DNA of 64,000 bases from Dyadobacter flavalbus (GTDB taxonomy: Bacteria; Bacteroidota; Bacteroidia; Cytophagales; Spirosomataceae): NCBI RefSeq assembly GCF_006149045.1, contig NZ_VBSN01000071.1, positions 210,579 to 274,578 of the forward strand, read 5' to 3'. Position 1 is the first letter of the stretch. Each line of letters opens with the position of its first letter. Positions 24,994 to 32,796 of the stretch are shown here, in pieces. The position numbers and the translations under genes are program-made. The notes below the pieces were generated by a model. The model was not told the DNA's origin, ran no database searches, and saw nothing but the letters and a program-made list of their open reading frames with translations.

Positions 24994-27468
24994 ATGAACA
25001 TTGAAAACAGGTTAACAGCAGCATGGAAGTCGGGTGCGGGATTAAGAAAGAAACTGGGCGCGGCCGGGTTCCTGATTCTGATGGTTTGTACGCTGCCGGA
25101 TGCCTTTTCGCAAAGCACGGGAAAATTGAAGATTACGGGCAAAATCATTGACGGTCAAAGCAGTGCGCCGCTCGGGTATGCAAGTATCCGGCTTTTCAGG
25201 ACTGCTGACAGTACGTTTGTGTCCGGTGCCATTACCGATGAAACGGGCGGGTTTATTGTTGATATTTCAGCAGGTTCCTATTATGCCCTTTCCGAATTCA
25301 TCGGTTACAAGCCGCAGTTTACGTCCGGGATAAAAATAACAGCTGCCAATTCACCGCTGGACCTGGGATCACTGAAAGTGGCTGCCTCTGCGAAAACGCT
25401 GGATGAAGTAACGGTTCAGGCAGAAAAAAGTTCGATGGAGCTGTCGCTCGATAAAAAGATTTTCAATGTCGGGAAAGATCTTGCCAATGCCGGCGGAACT
25501 GCAGTTGACATTCTGACCAATGTTCCTTCCGTGGCTGTGGATGTGGAAGGGAATGTGAGCCTCAGAGGAAGCGGAAACGTACGTATATTGATAGACGGTA
25601 AACCTTCGGGGCTGGTCAGTATCAAAGGAGCGAGCGGTTTGCAGCAACTTCAGGGAAGTATGATCGAGCGCGTGGAAATCATAACGAATCCTTCTGCACG
25701 CTATGAAGCCGAAGGTATGGGTGGTGTGATCAACATTGTCCTGAAAAAAGAAAGAAAGGAAGGCATTAACGGCTCATTCGACATCATTACAGGACATCCG
25801 ACCAATTACGGCGCTGCGGCCAATATCAATTACAGGCGTAAAAACCTTAATTTCTTCTTCAATTATACACTATCGTACCGTAACATGCCTTCGCGCAATT
25901 ACCTGTATCAGGAATTGTACCGCAATGATTCCACGATTATCATGGAAAGGGATATGAAGAGCAACCTCAAAGGCATGAACAACAGCGCAAGAGGCGGAAT
26001 CGATTTTTATTTTAACCCGAAAAACATTCTTACCGGTTCGTACACATGGCGTACAAGCAAAGGCAAGCGTTTTTCCACCCTGATTTACAGAGATTATCTG
26101 AACAGCATCAGCAATCCGACCGGCATTACAAACCGTACACAGGACGAAACGGAAACGGAACCCAATTCGGAATACTCGGTAACGTATAAAAAGACATTTA
26201 ACCGGAAAGGGCAGGAGTTTACCGCAGATGTCCGTTACCTTGACAACTGGGAAAAGTCCGACCAGTTTTACAATGAAGACGTTTTCAGGCCGGACGGCGG
26301 CCCTTCCGGCATTCCACATCTTCTTCAGCGTGCACTGAACGACGAGACCGAAAAACAGCTGCTTTTTCAGGTGGATTACATTCAGCCTTTCGGGAAAGAA
26401 GGCAAGCTGGAAGCCGGGGCAAGAAGCAGCTCACGGGATATGACCAATGACTATGCCGTAACACAGCAATCCAGCGATGGCGGCTGGATGCCACTGGAAA
26501 ATCTGACCAATGACTTTCTGTATGAGGAAAACATCAATGCGGCATACGGAATTCTGGGTAACAAAACCGGCAAGTTTTCGTATCAGGCGGGCCTGCGTGC
26601 GGAATGGACGGGCGTAACGACGGAACTCAGACAAACCAGGGAAGTAAATGAAAGAAATTACTTCAATCTGTTTCCTAGCGTGCATGTAACGTATGATTTT
26701 GCCAGGCAGAATGCTTTTCAGATCAGTTTCAGCCGAAGGGTACGCAGGCCGCAGTACAATGACCTAAGCCCGTTTGCAACCTATTCCGACAACCGGAATT
26801 ACTGGAGCGGAAATCCCGACCTTAATCCGGAATTTACAAATGCGTTTGAACTGGGTCATATTAAATACCTCGCAAAAGGTTCGCTGACTTCGTCAATTTA
26901 TTACAGGCATACAAACGGAAAAATCACAAGCATACGGCGTGTACAGGAAGACGGAAGTTCCTACACGCGTCCTGAAAACCTGGGTACCGAAGATGCGTAT
27001 GGCGCAGAAGTTACAGGATCTTTTACGCCATACCCCTGGTGGAAACTGGACGGAAGCGTAAACTTCTTCCGAGCGATTACAGACGGAACCAGTCTGGACG
27101 AGGATTTCCAGAGCGATACTTACAGCTGGTTTGTGCGTACGATGTCGCGGTTCACGTTGTGGAAAACAACGGATGTACAGCTCCGGGGAAATTACGAAGC
27201 CCCGCAGCAGACTCCGCAGGGACGGCGGAAGGCACTGGCTACGCTGGACCTGGCGGCAAGCCGGGATGTTTTCAAAAATAACGGTACACTGACACTCAGC
27301 ATAATAGATGTATTTAACTCACGCCGTTACCGTACTATTACGGAGGGAAACAACTTCTATACATTGAACAACTCGCAGGGCCGGCTGCGTCAGATCAACC
27401 TTACTTTGAACTATCGCCTGCACCAGGTTAAGAAGAAACCGAAGGAAGGTCTGGAAGGAGAATTTTAA
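24994..27468 (+). CDS. TonB-dependent receptor, outer-membrane beta-barrel family
   Basis: 824 residues. Signal peptide (FLILMVCTLPDAFSQS), then a carboxypeptidase-regulatory-like beta domain (ITGKIIDGQSSAPLGYASIR) of about 80 residues, a plug domain (ALVDIL-type: AGGTAVDILTNVPSVAVDVE, then NVRILIDGKPSG and YEAEGMGGVINIVLKKE), and a ~550-residue beta-barrel with alternating aromatic strands ending LTLNYRL near the C-terminus. Start at ATG 24994 because upstream in-frame residues precede no signal. No SusD partner is adjacent, so it belongs to the SusD-less class; the ligand is unknown. Confidence 0.9.
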   Translation: MNIENRLTAAWKSGAGLRKKLGAAGFLILMVCTLPDAFSQSTGKLKITGKIIDGQSSAPLGYASIRLFRTADSTFVSGAITDETGGFIVDISAGSYYALSEFIGYKPQFTSGIKITAANSPLDLGSLKVAASAKTLDEVTVQAEKSSMELSLDKKIFNVGKDLANAGGTAVDILTNVPSVAVDVEGNVSLRGSGNVRILIDGKPSGLVSIKGASGLQQLQGSMIERVEIITNPSARYEAEGMGGVINIVLKKERKEGINGSFDIITGHPTNYGAAANINYRRKNLNFFFNYTLSYRNMPSRNYLYQELYRNDSTIIMERDMKSNLKGMNNSARGGIDFYFNPKNILTGSYTWRTSKGKRFSTLIYRDYLNSISNPTGITNRTQDETETEPNSEYSVTYKKTFNRKGQEFTADVRYLDNWEKSDQFYNEDVFRPDGGPSGIPHLLQRALNDETEKQLLFQVDYIQPFGKEGKLEAGARSSSRDMTNDYAVTQQSSDGGWMPLENLTNDFLYEENINAAYGILGNKTGKFSYQAGLRAEWTGVTTELRQTREVNERNYFNLFPSVHVTYDFARQNAFQISFSRRVRRPQYNDLSPFATYSDNRNYWSGNPDLNPEFTNAFELGHIKYLAKGSLTSSIYYRHTNGKITSIRRVQEDGSSYTRPENLGTEDAYGAEVTGSFTPYPWWKLDGSVNFFRAITDGTSLDEDFQSDTYSWFVRTMSRFTLWKTTDVQLRGNYEAPQQTPQGRRKALATLDLAASRDVFKNNGTLTLSIIDVFNSRRYRTITEGNNFYTLNNSQGRLRQINLTLNYRLHQVKKKPKEGLEGEF

Positions 27469-27584
27469 TATTCAAATATTTTATTGGAAGCTTTTATTTG
27501 CATAACTTGGTACGAAAATGCACAAAAATCCTGCGTTAAGTCTGTTTAGCGGTTGGTGAATTATGTTTATACGAACGAATTACT

Positions 27585-27592
27585 TAATTTTG
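27585..27592 (+). promoter_or_regulatory. Promoter -7 box 4 nt before the response regulator ATG
   Basis: Exact TAATTTTG, followed by GATT and the ATG at 27597. With the usual distance to the transcript start, transcription would begin at or near the ATG, giving a leaderless mRNA. Confidence 0.6.
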
Positions 27593-27596
27593 GATT

Positions 27597-28046
27597 ATGA
27601 GCACAAAACCAAATAAGTTTATTTTCCTGGCTGACGACGATGCGGACGACTGCATGCTGTTCGAAGATGCTTTAAGGGAGGTGAGTACTTCAACGGAGCT
27701 AACAACGGCTAATGACGGCGTGGAACTTATTAATTTAATGGAAACCAATGTTCCGCCGCCGCCTGACGTGATTTTTCTGGACCTTAACATGCCTAGAAAA
27801 AACGGCTTTGAATGTCTGGAACAAATCAGAAAAACAAAAAAATGGGCTTCTATTCCGGTCGTAATTTTTTCCACAACCGGGCAGGAAGAAATGGTCAGAA
27901 AAGTACATGAGCAGGGTGCCAACTTTTTTATCAGAAAACCGGGGTCGTTCCCGAAACTGAAACAGGCAATCCAACAAATTCTTGATATAGACTGGACCAA
28001 GCACAGCTGGAAACCAGTAGCCGAGAACCTTAATTACCAATATTAA
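27597..28046 (+). CDS. Single-domain response regulator
   Basis: 149 residues, a lone receiver: LADDDADDCMLF (acidic triad), phosphoacceptor Asp in VIFLDLNMPRKNGFEC, Thr in VVIFSTTGQEEM and Lys in NFFIRKPGSF. It is of the Rcp1-like class that is often paired with bacteriophytochrome or PAS kinases. The CZB-PAS kinase starts 52 bp downstream on the same strand, a likely cognate pair. Confidence 0.9.
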   Translation: MSTKPNKFIFLADDDADDCMLFEDALREVSTSTELTTANDGVELINLMETNVPPPPDVIFLDLNMPRKNGFECLEQIRKTKKWASIPVVIFSTTGQEEMVRKVHEQGANFFIRKPGSFPKLKQAIQQILDIDWTKHSWKPVAENLNYQY

Positions 28047-28098
28047 ACCCAATTCTTGTTCACTCGTTGTTACTTGAATACCGGCTGCGGTGACAAGA

Positions 28099-31000
28099 AT
28101 GATGAGTGAACAAATTTTTATGGGCATGAATGTCATTGAACTTGATTTTGAAAGGGCAAGAGCCCGGCACATTTTATTTAAAACAAGATTAAGATCAATC
28201 CTTTACGGTGCTGAAATCGACGAACAGCCTGTAACTTCTCATCTTGATTGTTCGCTCGGACAATGGATTTACAATCACGCACTGCATGTCTACGGCCATT
28301 TGCCTGAAATGCAGGAAATCGAGCGGGTTCACTTTAAGATTCATGAATCTGCCAATGCACTGATAGATCTTTATAAAAACGGGTTTGCAGAAGAAGCGCG
28401 GGAAGGCTTGCCGGCCATGGAGCTTATTGCCGAAAACCTGTCTTCGCTTTTGTCCATTGTGGAAGCCAAGATCAAAACCGAAGGAAACCTGGGTCCCGAC
28501 CTGAGCATTCCGGATGAACTGCTGATCAATTACAATGAATTGCTGCAGCTGAACAGAATCCTTCAGGAACTGGACCTTCGCATCAAGGAACAAACCGAAA
28601 AAGCCGTTTCGGCTGGGAAAAAGATTAAAGCCGGTGAAAGCAAGTTCCGCAACACAATGAAGCAGGCTCCGGTCGGGATAGCCATTCTGAACGGATATAA
28701 TTTCATGGTGGAAATGGCCAATGAAACTTATCTCAGCATTGTTGACCGAAAAGAAGAGGAGTTTGTAGGCCGGCTGCTTTTTGATGTGCTGCCGGAAGTC
28801 CGTGCGTATGTAGAACCGATCCTGATCAATGTACTCCATACCGGAACGGCATACAACGGCAACGAATTTGAAGTGACCATCCGCCGTTACGGAAAGCAGG
28901 AACTATGCTATTTCAATTTCATATATCAGCCTCTTTTTGAAGAAACCGGCGAAATTTCCGGTATCATTGTTGTAGCTACGGAAGTTACGCAGCAAGTGCT
29001 TGCCAGGCTCGGGCTGCAAAGAAGTGAGAACCAGTTCCGGAATCTGGTCACGCAGTCGCAGTTTGCCAAAGCGGTTCTCAAAGGAAAAGACTTCATTATA
29101 AGCCTTGCAAATGAAAGCATGCTCCGGAATCTCTGGCGCAGGGAACTGCATGATGTTCAGGGAAAAAAGCTGCTGGAAGTATTTCCGGAACTTGCCGATC
29201 AGAAGTTTATCGGAATACTGGAAAATGTGTATGAAAACGGCGCTTTGTACAGGGAATCCGAGGCAGTTGCATGGATCAACGGCTACGACGGTCTGAGGAA
29301 GTTTTATCTTGACATTCAGTACGCGCCCATTCTGGAAATGGATAACCGTGTTTCGGGCATTATGGTATCTGTTAATGATGTTACGGAAATGGTCCGGTTT
29401 CGTCAGCAGATTTCGGAAGCAGCAGACCGGCTTTCGCTCGCTACTGAAGGCACCAGGCTGGCAACCTGGGACCTGAACATACAAACCAGGGAAATCATCT
29501 ATTCCGCAAGACTTGCCGAGATATTCGGTTACAATGGCTCCACACAGCTGACGCATGAAGATATGCGCAGTCGTATTCACCATGAAGACAGGACGCAGAT
29601 TGTGGAAAAAGCATTTGAAGAAGCAATCGCCACCGGTTCTTACAGCTATGAAGCCAGGATCATTCATCCGGACAAAAGCGTTCACTGGATCCGGACACAG
29701 GGCAAAATGCTTTACAATGAAGACCATATCCCGCAACGGATGCTGGGAACCATGATGGACATTACGGAGCAGAAAAGAACCGAACAAATTATCAAAGACA
29801 GCGAAAAACGGTACAAGGATCTGATCGAAACCATGCCCGTTGCCGTTTATACCATTGATAAAAACGGTTATCTGACACTTTTCAACAAGGCAGCCGTCCG
29901 ATTATGGGGCCGCGAGCCGGAAATAGGAGCAGATCAGTGGTGCGGTTCGTTTGAAATGTATACGGTTGACGGTGAATACATGCGGCTTGAAGAAAGTCCT
30001 GTTGCCATTGCTTTGAAAAACCAGCAGTGCATGACTTCGGAAGCATTTATCCGCAAACCGGATCAATCGCTAAGGCATATTATATCCACTCCGCAGCCGA
30101 TTTACGACAGCAATGGTGATGTTACAGGTGCAGTCAATGTATTGATAGACATCACAGAAAGGAAAGAAGCGGAACTTGCATTGAAAACCAGCGAAAGCAA
30201 ATTCAGGACCTTGGCCAATTCCATGCCGCAGCTGGTATGGACCAGCGATGCAGAAGGAAATCTGAATTATTTCAATCAATCCGTTTATGAATATTCCGGA
30301 CTTACCGCAGACAAGCTCGACACTTATAACTGGTTTCAGATTGTCCATCCCGACGATCGCCAGGAAAATGTACGGTCTTGGCTGAAATCCGTAAAGAGCG
30401 GTCTGGAATTTTTGTATGAACATCGGTTCCTTAGAAAAGACGGCGTTTACAGATGGCAGCTGAGCCGTGCCATTCCGCAGCGCAATGCAGAAGGAAAAAT
30501 CGAAATGTGGGTCGGGACGAGTACGGACATTCATGAAAGCAAGGTTTTTATTGACCAGCTGGAATCCAAGGTTGCCCTTCGTACCAAAGAACTTACGATT
30601 GCCAACAACGAACTGGTAAAAACCAATATGGAACTTGCCCAGTTTGCGTATGTCGCCAGCCACGATCTTCAGGAGCCGCTCCGTAAAATACAGACTTTTG
30701 CAACGAGAGTGCTTGAAACTGAAAACCGGAATCTTTCGGATAAAGGCAAGGATTATCTGGCCAGAATGCAGGCTTCTTCGACGCGCATGCAGCAGCTGAT
30801 TATAGATCTTCTGGCTTTTTCACGTGCCAACGCAGTTGAAAAACATTATGAAGAAGCCGATCTGAACATAATTCTGGGAAATGTGAAGGAACAGCTCAGT
30901 GATGTAATCCAGCAGCAGCAGGCCACTATAACTAGCGAGACTTTGCCGACCTGGAGCGTTATCGTGTTTCAGTTTGAGCAGCTTTTTACGAACCTGATCG

Positions 31001-31335
31001 CCAATGCACTGAAATTTGTAAAGCCGGAGGTAAAACCGGTTATCAACATTCGGACAGGGCAATTGTCCGGTGAAATGATTCCGTTGTCCGGCATAGATTC
31101 GGCATTGCGGTATCAGTACATTTCATTTTCGGATAACGGCATCGGATTTGATCCGCAATTCAAAGACAGGATTTTTCAGGTTTTTCAGCGGCTGCACAAT
31201 CGGAGCGCTTACGAAGGTACCGGAATCGGGCTTGCTATCTGCAAGAAAATTGTGGATAATCATAACGGCCTGATCGATGCCATTGGCAAACCGGGAACGG
31301 GCGCCACATTCATTATTTACCTGCCGGTTAACTGA
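28099..31335 (+). CDS. CZB-domain, multi-PAS sensor histidine kinase
   Basis: 1078 residues, soluble. N-terminal ~100 residues match the chemoreceptor zinc-binding (CZB) domain: His in RARHILFKTRL, Cys in SHLDCSLGQWIYNHA and two His in ERVHFKIHESANA (the 3His/1Cys zinc set). Five PAS units follow (about 175-300, 305-425, 430-555, 560-690, 695-815; PAC ends TEVTQQ, VNDVTEM, MMDITEQKR, LIDITERKE, STDIHES), then HisKA with YVASHDLQEPLRKIQTF and HATPase with LFTNLIANALKF, SDNGIGFDPQFK and GTGIGLAICKKI. CZB domains sense zinc or hypochlorous acid. Start ATG 28099 or 28102; GTG 28090 is possible. Confidence 0.9.
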   Translation: MMSEQIFMGMNVIELDFERARARHILFKTRLRSILYGAEIDEQPVTSHLDCSLGQWIYNHALHVYGHLPEMQEIERVHFKIHESANALIDLYKNGFAEEAREGLPAMELIAENLSSLLSIVEAKIKTEGNLGPDLSIPDELLINYNELLQLNRILQELDLRIKEQTEKAVSAGKKIKAGESKFRNTMKQAPVGIAILNGYNFMVEMANETYLSIVDRKEEEFVGRLLFDVLPEVRAYVEPILINVLHTGTAYNGNEFEVTIRRYGKQELCYFNFIYQPLFEETGEISGIIVVATEVTQQVLARLGLQRSENQFRNLVTQSQFAKAVLKGKDFIISLANESMLRNLWRRELHDVQGKKLLEVFPELADQKFIGILENVYENGALYRESEAVAWINGYDGLRKFYLDIQYAPILEMDNRVSGIMVSVNDVTEMVRFRQQISEAADRLSLATEGTRLATWDLNIQTREIIYSARLAEIFGYNGSTQLTHEDMRSRIHHEDRTQIVEKAFEEAIATGSYSYEARIIHPDKSVHWIRTQGKMLYNEDHIPQRMLGTMMDITEQKRTEQIIKDSEKRYKDLIETMPVAVYTIDKNGYLTLFNKAAVRLWGREPEIGADQWCGSFEMYTVDGEYMRLEESPVAIALKNQQCMTSEAFIRKPDQSLRHIISTPQPIYDSNGDVTGAVNVLIDITERKEAELALKTSESKFRTLANSMPQLVWTSDAEGNLNYFNQSVYEYSGLTADKLDTYNWFQIVHPDDRQENVRSWLKSVKSGLEFLYEHRFLRKDGVYRWQLSRAIPQRNAEGKIEMWVGTSTDIHESKVFIDQLESKVALRTKELTIANNELVKTNMELAQFAYVASHDLQEPLRKIQTFATRVLETENRNLSDKGKDYLARMQASSTRMQQLIIDLLAFSRANAVEKHYEEADLNIILGNVKEQLSDVIQQQQATITSETLPTWSVIVFQFEQLFTNLIANALKFVKPEVKPVINIRTGQLSGEMIPLSGIDSALRYQYISFSDNGIGFDPQFKDRIFQVFQRLHNRSAYEGTGIGLAICKKIVDNHNGLIDAIGKPGTGATFIIYLPVN

Positions 31336-31353
31336 AACCCGATTAACCGGCAG
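31321..31353. repeat. Inverted repeat spanning the kinase stop codon
   Basis: Perfect 11-bp arms CTGCCGGTTAA/TTAACCGGCAG around an 11-nt loop that contains the TGA at 31333-31335. No T run follows on either strand, so it is not a standard terminator. Confidence 0.6.
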
Positions 31354-31398
31354 ATAGAAAACAGAAGAAAATAGTCTGACTATATTTTAAAAGGCCAA

Positions 31399-32475
31399 CT
31401 ATTTCAAAGCCGGTTTTGCACGGTCGTACTGAACCGGCCAAACAATATCTTCACCAAGCTGATGTGCTGCATGCAGCGGGAAATACGGATCACGAAGCAG
31501 TTCACGCGCCATCACGACCAGATCCGCTTCATGATTCTGCAAGATATCTTCTGCCTGCTGAGTTTCTGTTATCATGCCCACAGCGCCCGTCATAATATCT
31601 GCTTCTTTTTTGATTTTGGCAGAAAAAGGAACCTGATAGGAGGGGCCAACCGGAATTTTCACCGCAGGAACTAGCCCGCCGGTGGATACATCAATAAGAT
31701 CCACACCCTTGTTTTTCAGGATTTTTGAAAGTTCAACCGACTGCTTTTCATCCCATCCGTTTTCAGCCCAGTCCGTAGCCGAAATGCGTACAAATAGAGG
31801 AAGTTCTGCCGGCCAAACCTGCTGAATGGATTCTATAACTTCAAGCAAAATACGGATTCGGTTTTCAAAGCTTCCGCCGTATGCATCGCTGCGTTTATTG
31901 CTGAGCGGTGAAAAAAACTGATGGATCAGATAGCCGTGCGCAGCATGTATTTCAATAACCTTAAAACCTGCTTTGAGGGATCTTTCGGCAGCAGCGGCAA
32001 AATCTGCAATTACTTTCCGGATTCCTTCCTGATCCAGTTCCTGAGGGGCATCTTCAGTTTCATGGAACGGAACTGCAGATGCACCCACCGTTTTCCAGCC
32101 ACCCTGATCTGCCGGAACCTGTCCGCGGCCTTTCCAGGCCGGAAAAGTACTTGCCTTGCGACCGGCATGTCCGAGCTGTATTCCGGCTACGGCACCTTGT
32201 GCAGCAATGAAATCCGTTATCTGTTTCAGTTTTTCTATATGCTCATCTTTCCAGATACCCAGATCCTGTGGAGAAATCCTTCCTTCCGGCGAAACGGCTG
32301 TTGCCTCGGCAATGAGCAGGCCGGCGCCTCCAACCGCACGGCTGCCGAGATGCACAAGATGCCAGTCATTGGCAAAACCGTCAACGGATGAATACTGGCA
32401 CATCGGCGAGACGACGATGCGGTTTTTGAAACTTATATCTTTAATAGTAAGAGGCGTGAATAATTGCGAAGACAT
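31399..32475 (-). CDS. NADH:flavin oxidoreductase, old yellow enzyme (YqjM-like)
   Basis: 358 residues, FMN-binding TIM barrel. Motifs: VVSPMCQYSS (YqjM-type Cys near the flavin), GIQLGHAGRKAS, FKVIEIHAAHGYLIHQFFSP (His pair for substrate binding), NKRSDAYGGSFENR and VRISATDWAENGW. The family reduces activated C=C bonds such as enones, quinones and nitro compounds with NAD(P)H. Soluble. Monocistronic on the minus strand; YwbE lies upstream by ~115 bp. A weak box TATCCTTG is seen upstream. Confidence 0.92.
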   Translation of the reverse strand: MSSQLFTPLTIKDISFKNRIVVSPMCQYSSVDGFANDWHLVHLGSRAVGGAGLLIAEATAVSPEGRISPQDLGIWKDEHIEKLKQITDFIAAQGAVAGIQLGHAGRKASTFPAWKGRGQVPADQGGWKTVGASAVPFHETEDAPQELDQEGIRKVIADFAAAAERSLKAGFKVIEIHAAHGYLIHQFFSPLSNKRSDAYGGSFENRIRILLEVIESIQQVWPAELPLFVRISATDWAENGWDEKQSVELSKILKNKGVDLIDVSTGGLVPAVKIPVGPSYQVPFSAKIKKEADIMTGAVGMITETQQAEDILQNHEADLVVMARELLRDPYFPLHAAHQLGEDIVWPVQYDRAKPALK

Positions 32476-32589
32476 GAAGATGGAAGATTAGTGTTACGAA
32501 AATTCAACTGTTGACAAGGATAACGAACCTATTTGCCAAACAATTCCGGAGATTATCCGAATGCTTGTTCTGAAAGGAATTTATTTACG

Positions 32590-32796
32590 CTAATCTGCTT
32601 CAATATGCTTAACGCGTCCGACTTCGCCTGTTTCCAGCCTTACTTTAATGCCGTGCGTATGCACCGCCGATTTGGTCAGAATGTCTTTTACAATTCCGTG
32701 AGTCAGGGTCCCGCTTCGCTGATCCTGTTTTAACACAATGGATACCGCAGTTCCGGGTGTGATGTTTTTACGTTCTGTGCCTGATAATGTTGTCAT
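32590..32796 (-). CDS. ywbE: YwbE family protein
   Basis: 68 residues, KOW/SH3-like small beta protein: ITPGTAVSIVLKQDQRSGTL, then GIVKDILTKSAVHTHGIKVR and GEVGRVKHI. This matches the YwbE (DUF2196) family, whose function is not established. It overlaps the FUSC gene by 4 bp (ATGA at 32793-32796), so the pair is translationally coupled. Confidence 0.88.
   Translation of the reverse strand: MTTLSGTERKNITPGTAVSIVLKQDQRSGTLTHGIVKDILTKSAVHTHGIKVRLETGEVGRVKHIEAD

Noticed and set aside
24994..27468. SusC/SusD polysaccharide-utilisation locus
   Set aside because: No SusD-like lipoprotein or glycan-degrading genes adjoin the TonB receptor; the neighbour is a MATE exporter.
28903..29787. Minus-strand open frame (294 codons) inside the CZB-PAS kinase gene
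   Set aside because: Antisense to continuous PAS domains; no recognisable protein character.
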